64,000 nt of DNA from Polaribacter filamentus (GCF_002943715.1 NZ_MQUA01000013.1:737001-801000), one strand, 5' to 3'. Positions 18,937 through 28,227 are shown, counted from the first letter of the stretch. Notes: generated by a model from the sequence alone, not told the origin. Made by a program: numbers and translations.

Positions 18937-20874
18937 ATGAAAAAACAATTATTAATTGTTAGTGTATTGGCATGTAGTTTTGTCAACCAAAATTTATTTT
19001 CTCAAGATAAGAAAGAGAAAATAGAAACCTTAGAAGAAGTTGTTGTTACTGCAACAAAATTTAGCCTTAAAAAAGAAAATACCGGTAAAGTAATTAATAC
19101 AATTACTCAAAAACAATTACAGCAAAATGCAGGTAAATCTGTTATTGAAATTTTAAATACTATAGCTGGTATAGAAGTTAGAGGTGTAAATACAAACCCA
19201 ACAGAACCAAGAAGTATTAATGTTAGAGGAGGAAGAAGTCGCCAAGTTTTAGTTTTAATTGACGGAGTTCCTGTAACCGATCAATCTGCAATTAATCAAG
19301 AATTCGATTTACGTTTAGTTGCCGTAAATCAAATTGAAAGTATTGAGATTTTAAAAGGAGGTTCTTCAACTTTATATGGTTCTGGTGCTGCAACGGCAGT
19401 TATCAATATCATTTTAAAAAAGGCATCAAACGACACTATTTCTGGCTCATTTGAAACAAGTGTTGGTACAAATAACACCGCGGCTGCATCAGAAAGTGGT
19501 TTGTCTGACCTAAACCAGAATGTAAACATTAATGGTACTTTAGGAGATTTTAATTTTTTAGCGTCTTTTAGTTTAACTGGCGTTGACGGCATGTCATCTG
19601 CAAAAAGTAAAACAAAATCAGTTTTTGAAAATGATGCTTTTTATTCGAAAAACGGACTACTGAAATTGGGTTATAAAGTTAGTGATCAATTAAATATTGA
19701 AACTTTTTTAAATTATGATGAATTTGATTATGATTTTGATGCTGGTGCTTTTTCAGATAGTGATGTAAATAGCGGAAATCAAGAACAACTAAGATTCGGA
19801 ATTAAGCCTAAATTTTCGTATACTAAAGGTCAGGTTTATGTTTTGGCTTCTATAAATAGTGTTAATAGAACATTAAATCAATTTAATCCTTTTTCAAATA
19901 CGTTAGATAATTATCAATTTGAAGGAAGAAGTTTAAATTTAGATTTGGTAAATAAATATGAGTTTTCTTCTCAATTTCAATTAATTGCAGGTATCAATTA
20001 TCAAGAACATCATAATAATACAGTTACACCTTTTGCAACAATAGATAAAGATGTTGCAAATTTTAATACGTTAGATCCTTACGCAAGTTTAGTTTATATT
20101 TCTGATTATGGTTTAAGTGTAAACGTTGGTGGACGCTTGAATATGCATAATGTGTATGGAAACCAGTTTGTGTATGATGGAAATGTTGCTTACAATATTT
20201 TAAAAAATGATGCTGCTACAGTTAAATTATTAACATCTTACAGCACCGCATTTATAGCACCAAGTTTGTATCAATTATACGACGGTTTTTCTGGAAATAT
20301 AGATTTAAATCCTGAAACGAACGAAACTTTTGAAGCAGGTTTTGATACAACCTATAAAGATTGGCTGCAATTAGATGTGGTTTATTTCAATAGAAAAGAA
20401 ACCGATGCAATAATATACGACAACAACACTTTTAAATACGGAAATGGTTCTTCTGATGCAAACGGTTTTGAAGTAAATACAAGAATAACTCCAATTTCAT
20501 ACCTAGCTTTAAATGCTTCTTATACTTATATTGATAGAGATGTTTTCGAAGATTTTAATGATTATATTCCTGCAAATAAATTTGTTGCTGGACTTGATAT
20601 TACACCTTTTGAAAAGGCTTTTTTTAATTTAACATATAGAAATGTAGGTGAAAGAACAATTTTTGATAGATATGGTTCTTTTGGAACTGCAGGAGAAGAT
20701 GTTATTTTAGAAAATTACACCGTTTTGGACTTTATGACTAATTATAAATTATTAGGAGATACAGTAACCATTTTTGGAGCAGTTACTAATATTTTAAATG
20801 AAGATTATAATGATATTTTTGGCTACTCTACAAGAGGTAGAAATTACAAAGTAGGCGTAAGATTAGCGTTTTAA
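18937..20874 (+). CDS. btuB: TonB-dependent outer-membrane cobalamin receptor
   Basis: A receptor of about 645 residues from the ATG at 18937 (MKKQLLIVSVLACSFVNQN); an earlier in-frame ATG would translate part of the leader. A signal peptide is followed by a TonB-box-like ETLEEVVVTATKFS, the plug domain (KSVIEILNTIAGIEVRG, RQVLVLIDGVPVTD, IEILKGGSSTLYGSGA) and a beta barrel ending in YKVGVRLAF, the outer-membrane C-terminal phenylalanine signature. The upstream cobalamin riboswitch makes B12 or another corrinoid the probable ligand. It is monocistronic and ends at a strong terminator. Confidence 0.92.
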   Translation: MKKQLLIVSVLACSFVNQNLFSQDKKEKIETLEEVVVTATKFSLKKENTGKVINTITQKQLQQNAGKSVIEILNTIAGIEVRGVNTNPTEPRSINVRGGRSRQVLVLIDGVPVTDQSAINQEFDLRLVAVNQIESIEILKGGSSTLYGSGAATAVINIILKKASNDTISGSFETSVGTNNTAAASESGLSDLNQNVNINGTLGDFNFLASFSLTGVDGMSSAKSKTKSVFENDAFYSKNGLLKLGYKVSDQLNIETFLNYDEFDYDFDAGAFSDSDVNSGNQEQLRFGIKPKFSYTKGQVYVLASINSVNRTLNQFNPFSNTLDNYQFEGRSLNLDLVNKYEFSSQFQLIAGINYQEHHNNTVTPFATIDKDVANFNTLDPYASLVYISDYGLSVNVGGRLNMHNVYGNQFVYDGNVAYNILKNDAATVKLLTSYSTAFIAPSLYQLYDGFSGNIDLNPETNETFEAGFDTTYKDWLQLDVVYFNRKETDAIIYDNNTFKYGNGSSDANGFEVNTRITPISYLALNASYTYIDRDVFEDFNDYIPANKFVAGLDITPFEKAFFNLTYRNVGERTIFDRYGSFGTAGEDVILENYTVLDFMTNYKLLGDTVTIFGAVTNILNEDYNDIFGYSTRGRNYKVGVRLAF

Positions 20875-20894
20875 AGAGGTAAACTTGCTAAAAG

Positions 20895-20928
20895 AAAAAA
20901 AAGGCTTCAGTTATTGAAGCCTTTTTTT
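20895..20928. terminator. bidirectional terminator between btuB and the 170-residue membrane gene
   Basis: GGCTTCA and TGAAGCC form a perfect stem with loop GTTAT. Eight A precede it and seven T follow, so it works on both strands. The last bases of the minus-strand gene overlap it. Confidence 0.85.
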
Positions 20929-21439
20929 ATAATAATTTTCGGACTTCATTCTTAATAAATGAAATGGCTGTTTCTGTTGGTGGCAAGTTTTTAGTATAAT
21001 CGATTAAAACATTTTGTCTTAAATCATTGGCAGAATTTGAGTTTTCAGCAACTTGTTTTAATTTATTTATAATGGCACTTTTTGCAGCAACTACAGCTAA
21101 CCAAGTCTCATTAGATAAATAAATTTGCTGTACTAAATTATGTTCAAATTCTTGTTCTATATTCGCTAGTAAAAGCTGTAAATACGCAGCTGTTTCATCA
21201 GAAAGGGGTTTAATTCGCAACAACATTTTTACAGGATTAATTCGCTCACAAAACAACAACATTCGCTCACAAGCTTGTAATTTTATTGGCAAAGAATCTT
21301 TCTTTTTTTGTGCTAAAAGTTCTAGTTTCTTTTCAGAATCTTGATGTTTTATAAATCCGTTAAACATGTAATAAGCAACAGCTCCTGTAACAACAGCAGG
21401 CAATATATATGCAATACTTTCTAATAATTGATCTTCCAT
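20927..21439 (-). CDS. conserved flavobacterial single-pass membrane protein, function unknown
   Basis: A 170-residue protein with one N-terminal membrane segment (LLESIAYILPAVVTGAVAYYM) and a charged, helical cytoplasmic part containing KKDSLPIKLQACERMLLFCE and RINPVKMLLRI. I recognise the general pattern as conserved in flavobacteria but cannot give a function. It is the third gene of the satD operon, beginning 4 bp after the DUF3307 gene. Confidence 0.7.
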   Translation of the reverse strand: MEDQLLESIAYILPAVVTGAVAYYMFNGFIKHQDSEKKLELLAQKKKDSLPIKLQACERMLLFCERINPVKMLLRIKPLSDETAAYLQLLLANIEQEFEHNLVQQIYLSNETWLAVVAAKSAIINKLKQVAENSNSANDLRQNVLIDYTKNLPPTETAISFIKNEVRKLL

Positions 21440-21443
21440 TTAA

Positions 21444-22163
21444 TTACAATATAGTTAAGAAATACAAATATAGAACTCCTAAAAAGATAGCAATCCCAAA
21501 ACTTAATAAAGTTCCTATTAAAATATATTCTGTTAGTTTTCTGTCTTTGGATGATGTTAAATCTCCAAATCTAAAAACAGATTTTGCAGCCAACAAGAAA
21601 CCAATAGCTTCCCAATGACTTGTAACAACAAAAGCGAAAACAAATAGACGTTCTAAAACACCAATATATCGTCCTGCTTTGGCAAGAGAATCGTCGTTTT
21701 CCTTTTTAGTTTCAGGATTCCATTGTGTAATAACTATTTTGATGATAATTGCGGATACAGAAGTTACTAGGAGTATGAAAATGAGTAATAGCAGTATTTT
21801 ATCAGTAAATATATTTTTCAATGATAGGCTAAAAACAACATATAAAGCGCTTGCTAAGAACAATACTAAAACATGCAGTATTTGATCTATAAAAAACCAA
21901 ATTCGTTTAGTATGCTTCTTTTGAAGATATAGTTTTAGCAGATCTATGATATAATGAGAAGTAATAATCAATAAAAAACCTAACCAATACTTTTGTAAAT
22001 TAAATTTTAGCAAGAACAATAATAAAACAGCATGAACACCAATATGGAAGTATAATTTTACCGATTTTACTTTCTTTTCTTCCTTGCCTTTTACCCATTT
22101 TTCAGGCTGAAAAACAAAATCTCCTAAAATATGTGCCAATAAAAATTTTAAAAATAGGATCAT
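21444..22163 (-). CDS. DUF3307 domain-containing membrane protein
   Basis: A 239-residue multi-pass membrane protein. The N-terminus MILFLKFLLAHILGDFVFQP and the following HIGVHAVLLLF and IITSHYIIDLLKLY match DUF3307, which keeps His and Asp residues within membrane segments. About six hydrophobic stretches are visible. It lies 3 bp downstream of satD; SatD-type regulator plus DUF3307 is a recurring pair in Bacteroidota. Biochemical function is unknown. Confidence 0.82.
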   Translation of the reverse strand: MILFLKFLLAHILGDFVFQPEKWVKGKEEKKVKSVKLYFHIGVHAVLLLFLLKFNLQKYWLGFLLIITSHYIIDLLKLYLQKKHTKRIWFFIDQILHVLVLFLASALYVVFSLSLKNIFTDKILLLLIFILLVTSVSAIIIKIVITQWNPETKKENDDSLAKAGRYIGVLERLFVFAFVVTSHWEAIGFLLAAKSVFRFGDLTSSKDRKLTEYILIGTLLSFGIAIFLGVLYLYFLTIL

Positions 22164-22166
22164 CCT

Positions 22167-22781
22167 TTATTTGTTCGTTTTTTGCTGAATTAATTTTCTA
22201 AAGCGTTTTTCTAGTTTTATAATTGATTCAAAACCAGCTCTTTTGTAGCGCTCGCTAACGCTACCTTGTGTAATTCCTAAAATAGCTGCTATTTCTTTTT
22301 GGGTACGGTCTTCTGATGTTAGAGAAAGTTTAAAAACTTCCGCAGAATTTTTTGTCCAAGAATCCATTGTTAATAAGGCAAGGTCAAATGCGATATTAAA
22401 TTCTTCATCGAGTTCTTGCCAAGGTGTTTTTATGGCTATTGTTTGTTTTTTTAAATAGTTATCAAAAGCAAAACCAGAATTGATAAACGCTTCGCCATTC
22501 GATTCTGTAATTTTATCAACATTAAACTCTTTTTTACCAATTCCGATGCCAATTCTAACATCAATATTTTCTGTAGACTTTAAATAAGACTTTAATTTCA
22601 GAGCAGCATAAAAGGCATTTTCACAATTTTCTATTTCTAATTGAAAACTATCACCTCTGTAAATCTGCCAATACTTTGGAGATTCGCCAAAAGTATCTAA
22701 CGTTTCTTTTAGGGTTTTTAACCAAAAATTGTCATCATTCTTTCTAGAGTTGATAATATCACCTGTTAAAATACTGGTCAT
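22167..22781 (-). CDS. SatD family protein with C-terminal helix-turn-helix
   Basis: A 204-residue protein of the SatD family. The N-terminal two-thirds (TSILTGDIINSRK, YRGDSFQLEIENCENAFYAA, VRIGIGIGKKEF) resembles a nucleotide-cyclase-like fold. The C-terminus has a clear helix-turn-helix (TQKEIAAILGITQGSVSERY, about residues 160-180). It heads an operon with DUF3307 and a small membrane protein. Upstream are three 20-bp dyads at a 28-bp pitch covering its predicted promoter, so it may regulate itself; this is inference. Its ligand or enzymatic activity, if any, is unknown. Confidence 0.83.
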   Translation of the reverse strand: MTSILTGDIINSRKNDDNFWLKTLKETLDTFGESPKYWQIYRGDSFQLEIENCENAFYAALKLKSYLKSTENIDVRIGIGIGKKEFNVDKITESNGEAFINSGFAFDNYLKKQTIAIKTPWQELDEEFNIAFDLALLTMDSWTKNSAEVFKLSLTSEDRTQKEIAAILGITQGSVSERYKRAGFESIIKLEKRFRKLIQQKTNK

Positions 22782-22828
22782 TATGAGTTATAATTTTCAG
22801 CTAATATATAATTTATTCCTTTAAAATA

Positions 22829-22836
22829 CAAAATTA
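22829..22836 (-). promoter_or_regulatory. -7 box of the satD promoter
   Basis: On the minus strand TAATTTTG matches TAnnTTTG. Transcription would start near 22822, 40 nt before the satD ATG. The first operator-like dyad begins at its edge and the other two extend upstream through the -33 region. Confidence 0.5.
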
Positions 22837-22910
22837 TCTACCTGTAAGCAGATATTTTAATATATCTGCTTTTAAGTAGATATATTAATTTATCTATCTT
22901 TAAGCAGATA
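22835..22910. promoter_or_regulatory. array of three 20-bp dyads at 28-bp pitch, candidate operator
   Basis: TATCTACCTGTAAGCAGATA (22835-22854), TATCTGCTTTTAAGTAGATA (22863-22882) and TATCTATCTTTAAGCAGATA (22891-22910) are three versions of the dyad TATCTGCTT-N2-AAGCAGATA. Their starts are exactly 28 bp apart with AT-only 8-bp spacers. They overlap the satD -7 box and lie about 110-190 bp upstream of the uvrD-like gene on the other strand. The regular pitch and symmetry indicate a dimeric regulator binding cooperatively; SatD itself is the obvious candidate. Confidence 0.75.
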
Positions 22911-23021
22911 AAAACATCTTATATTTATGAATAACTTGTGAATAAAAATTAGTCATCTTCTTTTATAGAAAGGAATAGTTTGGCTAAATTCACACTTTCA
23001 AATTCTTTCAAAACATAACTA

Positions 23022-25343
23022 TTGAATACATATTTAAATACTTTAAATGAAGCGCAGAAACAAGCTGTAATTCAGAAAGATGGACCAATGATTATCATTG
23101 CTGGTGCAGGTTCTGGAAAGACACGAGTTTTAACTTACAGAATTGCGCATTTAATGCAACAAGGTGTAGATTCTTTTAATATTCTCTCATTAACATTTAC
23201 CAACAAGGCTGCTAAAGAGATGAAAGCAAGAATTGCTGGAGTTGTTGGTGCAAGTGAGGCAAAAAATTTATGGATGGGAACTTTTCACTCCGTTTTTGCA
23301 AGAATTTTACGTTCCGAAGCAGATAAATTGGGCTTTCCATCAAACTTTACAATTTACGATACACAAGATTCAGTTCGCTTAATAACAGCCATTATTAAAG
23401 AAATGAATTTGGATAAAGAGCGTTACAAAGCCAAACAAATTTTAGGCCGAATTTCATCCTTTAAAAATAGTTTAATTACGGTAAGAGCGTATTTTAATAA
23501 TTCTGATTTGCAAGAGGCAGATTTGCATGCAAGCAGACCAAAAGTTGGTGATATTTATAAAGAATATGTAGACAGATGTTTTAAATCTGGTGCTATGGAT
23601 TTTGACGATTTGTTATTGAGAACCAACGAATTACTTGCGCGTTTTCCAGAAGTTTTAGCAAAATATCAGTCTCGATTTAAATACATTATGGTCGATGAGT
23701 ATCAAGATACAAATCATTCGCAATATATTATTGTAAGATCTTTGGCAGATAAGTTTGAGAATATTTGCGTGGTTGGTGATGATTCTCAAAGTATTTATAG
23801 TTTTAGAGGTGCAAATATTCAGAATATTTTAAACTTTCAAAAGGATTATCCGGATGTTAAGACCTTTAAATTAGAACAAAATTACCGTTCTACAAAAAAT
23901 ATTGTAAACGCTGCAAACTCAGTGATTGCACGAAATAAAACAAAGTTAGATAAAGAAGTTTGGACCAGTAATGATGATGGCGATGCTATAAACGTAATGC
24001 GCACCATTTCTGACGGAGAAGAAGGTCGTTTTGTAGCGCAATCAATTTGGGAGAACCAAATTAATCATCAGTTAACATCAGATAGTTTTTGCATTTTATA
24101 CAGAACAAATTCGCAATCTAGAGCGATTGAAGACGCGTTGCGGAAAAAAGGAATTGATTATAAAATTTATGGAGGAATTTCTTTTTATCAGCGTAAAGAA
24201 ATCAAAGATATTTTATCGTATTTGCGAATTTTAATCAATCCAAATGATGAAGAAGCGTTTAAAAGAATAATCAATTATCCTGCAAGAGGGATTGGTGCAA
24301 CTACCATAGATAAACTAACAATAGCTGCAAATCATTATAAAAAATCAATTTTTGAAATTGTAAGATATATTGATAAAATTGATATTAGTATCAATTCTGG
24401 AACTAAAAATAAACTCCAGAATTTTATGAATATGATGTTGCGTTTGCAAATTGAATCACAAACAAAAAATGCTTTCGAAATTGCAGAAATTGTTGTAAAA
24501 CAGGCACAATTAATTAAAGATTTAGAAAAAGAAGGAACACCAGAAAGTGTCAGTAAAGTAGAAAATGTTCAGGAACTTTTAAACGGAATTAAAGATTTTA
24601 TTACGGATAAAATTGAACAAGGAGAAGAAGCGTCTTTGACAACGTTTTTAGAGGATGTTGCTTTGGCCACAGATTTTGATGCAAACAAAGATGATGATAA
24701 ACCAAGCGTGTCTTTAATGACCATTCATCAATCTAAAGGATTGGAATATATGTACGTTTATATTGTTGGTTTAGAGGAGAATTTATTCCCATCAGCAATG
24801 AGCATGAACACTCGAAGTGAGTTAGAGGAGGAGCGAAGACTATTTTATGTAGCACTTACAAGAGCAGAAAAAGTGGCCTATTTAACCTATGCACAAACCC
24901 GTTATAGATGGGGAAAATTAGTGGATGCTGAGCCTAGTAGATTTTTAGAGGAGATTGATGATCAATATTTACAGTATCTTACGCCCAAAGCGATAAATCC
25001 AATAATAAATAATTTTGTTGATAAAAGTATTTTTGACGATGCTCCTAAAGGAATTCGTTTCCAAAAGCCAATTCAGCGTAAAAAAATGGATCGTGATTTG
25101 GTAAAAAAGAAAGAAATTGTGATTCCGAAGAATATGAAAAAAGTTTCACAAACTTCGGCAAAAACTAATTTATTTGATGAAAATGTAGTTGTTGGTAATA
25201 TTGTAGAACACAATAGGTTTGGTACAGGAGAAGTGCTTTCTTTAGAAGGAAGTGGTCCAAATAAAAAGGCGGAAATTAAATTCGGAACCGTTGGTAAAAA
25301 GAAATTATTACTACAATTTGCAAAATTAAGAGTGATTGGTTAA
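23022..25343 (+). CDS. UvrD/PcrA-type ATP-dependent DNA helicase
   Basis: Superfamily 1A 3'-5' helicase, 773 residues, acting in nucleotide excision and mismatch repair or in clearing proteins from DNA. The start is TTG at 23022 (MNTYLNTLNEAQKQAV). Motifs in order: Walker A AGAGSGKT (27-34), SLTFTNKAAKEMKARI, Walker B VDEYQDTNHSQ, QSIYSFRGANIQNI, LEQNYRSTKNI, SLMTIHQSKGLEY and ALTRAEKVAYL. The C-terminus ends in the PcrA/UvrD tudor-like segment VGNIVEHNRFGTGEVLSLEG. The paralog (UvrD or PcrA) cannot be fixed from sequence alone. Confidence 0.93.
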   Translation: MNTYLNTLNEAQKQAVIQKDGPMIIIAGAGSGKTRVLTYRIAHLMQQGVDSFNILSLTFTNKAAKEMKARIAGVVGASEAKNLWMGTFHSVFARILRSEADKLGFPSNFTIYDTQDSVRLITAIIKEMNLDKERYKAKQILGRISSFKNSLITVRAYFNNSDLQEADLHASRPKVGDIYKEYVDRCFKSGAMDFDDLLLRTNELLARFPEVLAKYQSRFKYIMVDEYQDTNHSQYIIVRSLADKFENICVVGDDSQSIYSFRGANIQNILNFQKDYPDVKTFKLEQNYRSTKNIVNAANSVIARNKTKLDKEVWTSNDDGDAINVMRTISDGEEGRFVAQSIWENQINHQLTSDSFCILYRTNSQSRAIEDALRKKGIDYKIYGGISFYQRKEIKDILSYLRILINPNDEEAFKRIINYPARGIGATTIDKLTIAANHYKKSIFEIVRYIDKIDISINSGTKNKLQNFMNMMLRLQIESQTKNAFEIAEIVVKQAQLIKDLEKEGTPESVSKVENVQELLNGIKDFITDKIEQGEEASLTTFLEDVALATDFDANKDDDKPSVSLMTIHQSKGLEYMYVYIVGLEENLFPSAMSMNTRSELEEERRLFYVALTRAEKVAYLTYAQTRYRWGKLVDAEPSRFLEEIDDQYLQYLTPKAINPIINNFVDKSIFDDAPKGIRFQKPIQRKKMDRDLVKKKEIVIPKNMKKVSQTSAKTNLFDENVVVGNIVEHNRFGTGEVLSLEGSGPNKKAEIKFGTVGKKKLLLQFAKLRVIG

Positions 25344-25513
25344 TAATTTACAAATTATATTTAATAAGTAATTCATAATTGATAATAATTAATTAATTTG
25401 CAACGTTAAATTTAGAAAAGGGCAAACTTGTCAGGTTTTGCAAAAACGAAACCAAAATTATAGTTTTCTAAATGATATTTGAAAATTAAGTTACTTCACA
25501 AAAAAATAAATAA

Positions 25514-26167
25514 ATGACATTCGATTTAGAATACAATTCAGAAAGACCATTAATGATAATTCCAGAATATGGAAGACATGTTCAAAAATTAGTAAATCAT
25601 TGTATCGCATTAGAAAGCATAGAAGAACGCAATGAAATGGCTAAAGCGATAGTAGATGTTATGGGTAATTTACAACCTCATTTACGTGATGTTCCAGACT
25701 TTAAACACAAACTTTGGGATCAGTTATATATTATGTCTGATTTTAAATTGGATGCAAAATCTCCTTATCCGCAACCTTCTAAAGAGGAATTGCAAGAAAA
25801 GCCAGAACCATTAGCGTATCCAAAATCGACTTCTAAATATCGTTATTATGGTAAAAATATTCAAACCATGATTGATGTCGCTTTAAGTTGGGAAGAAGGT
25901 GATATGAGAGAAGCATTGGTTTTTTCAATTGCAAATCACATGAAAAAATGCTATTTAAATTGGAATAAAGATACGGTTGATGATGACGTTATTTTTAAGC
26001 ATTTATTAGATTTATCTGATGGTAATTTAGATTTAAGAAATTCTGAAGAAGATCTTTCTGAAACGAAAGATTTATTAAAGAAAAGAAATTCGCAAGGACA
26101 AAATACCACCAAAACAACTTACAAAAAGCCACATAACAATCAAAATAAAAACAGAAAAAGACAATAA
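25514..26167 (+). CDS. DUF4290 domain-containing protein
   Basis: A 217-residue cytoplasmic protein starting MTFDLEYNSERPLMIIPEYG, a strong signature of the Bacteroidota family DUF4290. The core is helical and the C-terminus is basic and low-complexity (KKPHNNQNKNRKRQ), suggesting nucleic-acid contact. It is 4 bp upstream of murA and probably co-transcribed, an arrangement common in flavobacteria. No function is known. Confidence 0.85.
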   Translation: MTFDLEYNSERPLMIIPEYGRHVQKLVNHCIALESIEERNEMAKAIVDVMGNLQPHLRDVPDFKHKLWDQLYIMSDFKLDAKSPYPQPSKEELQEKPEPLAYPKSTSKYRYYGKNIQTMIDVALSWEEGDMREALVFSIANHMKKCYLNWNKDTVDDDVIFKHLLDLSDGNLDLRNSEEDLSETKDLLKKRNSQGQNTTKTTYKKPHNNQNKNRKRQ

Positions 26168-26171
26168 AAGA

Positions 26172-27482
26172 ATGGCATCATTTAAAATTGAAGGCGGACA
26201 TAAATTAAGTGGAACAATAACTCCGCAAGGAGCAAAAAACGAAGTTTTACAAATACTTTGTGCCGTTTTATTAACTCCAGAAAAAGTAGTAATAAACAAT
26301 GTTCCAGATATAATAGATGTAAATAAACTAATTTTTATTTTAGGAGAATTAGGTGTTAAAGTAGAAAAGTTAAGTAAAAATTCTTATTCTTTTCAGGCTG
26401 ATGAAGTCAATTTATCCTATTTAGAATCCGAAGATTTTAAAAAAGATGGAAGTTCTTTACGAGGTTCTATTATGATAGTGGGTCCACTATTAGCGCGTTT
26501 TGGAAAAGGATACATTCCGCGTCCAGGAGGAGATAAAATAGGTAGAAGAAGATTAGATACGCACTTCGAAGGTTTTATTAAACTTGGCGCAAAATTTAGA
26601 TACAACACAGAAGAACACTTTTATGGCGTAGAAGCAAAGGAATTAATTGGAGCAAAAATGCTTTTAGATGAAGCTTCTGTAACAGGTACTGCTAATATTT
26701 TAATGGCAGCTGCCATGGCAACAGGAATTACAGAAATTTACAATGCAGCTTGTGAGCCATATATTCAACAATTATGTAAAATGTTGAATTCTATGGGCGC
26801 AAAAATTACAGGAGTTGGTTCTAATTTGTTAACTATTGAAGGTGTAAAATATTTAGGAGGCTGTGTGCATACTGTTTTGCCAGATATGATTGAAATTGGT
26901 TCTTGGATTGGTGTGGCAGTGATGACACAGTCTGAGTTAACAATAAAAGATGTAAGCTGGGAAAACCTTGGACAAATTCCGAATGTGTTTCGTAAATTAG
27001 GAATTAAATTTGAAAAAAGAGATGATGATATTTATATTCCTGCTCAAGAATCATATGAAATTCAAAATTATATAGATGGATCTATTTTAACAGTTGCCGA
27101 TGCTCCTTGGCCTGGTTTTACGCCAGATTTATTGAGTATTGTTTTAGTAATTGCTACACAAGCAAAAGGGACGGTTTTAATACATCAAAAAATGTTTGAA
27201 AGCCGTTTGTTTTTTGTTGATAAATTAATTGATATGGGGGCAAAAGTTATTTTGTGCGATCCTCACAGAGCAACCGTGATTGGATTAGATCATCAATCAA
27301 AATTAAAAGCAACTAAAATGACTTCACCAGATATTAGAGCAGGTATTTCTTTACTGATAGCAGCCTTGTCTGCAAAAGGAACAAGCATTATCAATAATAT
27401 TGAACAAATAGATAGAGGTTATGAAAATATTGAAGCCCGATTAAAATCTATTGGAGCTAAAATTGAAAGAATAGAAGATTAA
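26172..27482 (+). CDS. murA: UDP-N-acetylglucosamine 1-carboxyvinyltransferase
   Basis: Catalyses the first committed step of peptidoglycan synthesis, transfer of enolpyruvate from PEP to UDP-GlcNAc. The 436 residues include IEGGHKLSGTITPQGAKNEV, SSLRGSIMIVGPLLARFGKG, ASVTGTANILMAAAMA, and LTVADAPWPGFTPD. The active-site loop reads PRPGGDKIGRRRLDTH with Asp at position 121, where E. coli MurA has the fosfomycin-targeted Cys115. An Asp here is known from other lineages with intrinsic fosfomycin insensitivity. It follows the DUF4290 gene and ends at a strong hairpin. Confidence 0.95.
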   Translation: MASFKIEGGHKLSGTITPQGAKNEVLQILCAVLLTPEKVVINNVPDIIDVNKLIFILGELGVKVEKLSKNSYSFQADEVNLSYLESEDFKKDGSSLRGSIMIVGPLLARFGKGYIPRPGGDKIGRRRLDTHFEGFIKLGAKFRYNTEEHFYGVEAKELIGAKMLLDEASVTGTANILMAAAMATGITEIYNAACEPYIQQLCKMLNSMGAKITGVGSNLLTIEGVKYLGGCVHTVLPDMIEIGSWIGVAVMTQSELTIKDVSWENLGQIPNVFRKLGIKFEKRDDDIYIPAQESYEIQNYIDGSILTVADAPWPGFTPDLLSIVLVIATQAKGTVLIHQKMFESRLFFVDKLIDMGAKVILCDPHRATVIGLDHQSKLKATKMTSPDIRAGISLLIAALSAKGTSIINNIEQIDRGYENIEARLKSIGAKIERIED

Positions 27483-27510
27483 TATTGAACTTGTTTCAGC
27501 TTTTTAGAAT

Positions 27511-27546
27511 AAAAAAAAATAGTGTCAGTTTGACACTATTTTTTTG
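27511..27546 (+). terminator. rho-independent terminator after murA
   Basis: ATAGTGTCA and TGACACTAT form a 9-bp stem with loop GTT, preceded by nine A and followed by eight T. The A run makes it potentially bidirectional. Confidence 0.85.
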
Positions 27547-27597
27547 TTGGCAACGTTTTTGCAAATAAATGTTTTAGAATTTAACGATTACAAAGAA

Positions 27598-28146
27598 ATG
27601 AGTACAAAAGAAGATATAAAAGAAGAGCAAATAGCAAACGAGCAAGAAGTTATTCAAGTTGAAAAAAATCAAGAAGTTGAAGTAGAACTTGTTAAAGAGG
27701 AACTAACTTCGGATGAAATAATTCAGGCAGAAAAAGACAAGTTTTTACGTCTTTTTGCAGAGTTCGAAAACTATAAAAAAAGAACTTCGAAAGAAAGAGT
27801 GGAGCTGTTTAAAACTGCTGGACAGGAATTAATGACATCTTTACTGCCAGTTGTGGACGATTTTGAACGTGCTTTGACACATACCGAAGAGAATGCAGCA
27901 ACAGAAGAATTAAGAGAAGGAGTTTTATTGATTTATCAAAAATTGTATAATACTTTGGAGCAAAAAGGGTTATCAAAAATAGAAATCATAAAAGGTGATG
28001 TTTTTAATGCTGAATTTCACGAGGCAATTACACAAATTCCCGCTCCAACAGAAGATTTGAAAGGAAAAATAATTGATTGTGTAGAAAATGGCTATCAATT
28101 AGGAACTAAAATTATACGATATCCAAAAGTGATTATCGGACAGTAA
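27598..28146 (+). CDS. grpE: nucleotide exchange factor GrpE
   Basis: Co-chaperone that releases ADP from DnaK. About 182 residues from the ATG at 27598 (MSTKEDIKEEQIANEQ); an upstream in-frame start would run through the murA terminator. An acidic N-terminus of about 50 residues leads into the long coiled coil (EKDKFLRLFAEFENYKKRTS) and the C-terminal beta domain (FNAEFHEAITQIPAP, GYQLGTKIIRYPKVIIGQ). It forms an operon with dnaJ 81 bp downstream, separated by a leader-like repeat. Confidence 0.93.
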   Translation: MSTKEDIKEEQIANEQEVIQVEKNQEVEVELVKEELTSDEIIQAEKDKFLRLFAEFENYKKRTSKERVELFKTAGQELMTSLLPVVDDFERALTHTEENAATEELREGVLLIYQKLYNTLEQKGLSKIEIIKGDVFNAEFHEAITQIPAPTEDLKGKIIDCVENGYQLGTKIIRYPKVIIGQ

Positions 28147-28154
28147 ATTAGTAA

Positions 28155-28220
28155 TACAGTTCATAGTAGCAGTTGACAGTAATATACTGACTGCAAACTG
28201 AAGACTGAAAACTGCAAACT
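28155..28220 (+). repeat. CTGCAAACTG-type leader repeat upstream of dnaJ
   Basis: The grpE-dnaJ gap carries repeated CAGT/ACTG words ending CTGAAAACTGCAAACTAAAT, 7 bp from the dnaJ ATG. A related copy lies in the same orientation and position upstream of the eIF1-like gene at 39104-39178. Shared blocks include ACAGTAAT or GCAGTAAT, CTGACTG, and CTGAAAACTGnAAACTAAA. Confidence 0.6.
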
Positions 28221-28227
28221 AAATAAT

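Noticed and set aside
22835..22910. Short CRISPR-like array (20-bp repeats at a 28-bp pitch)
   Set aside because: Spacers are only 8 bp and AT-only, repeats are imperfect dyads, and no cas genes are near. An operator array fits better.
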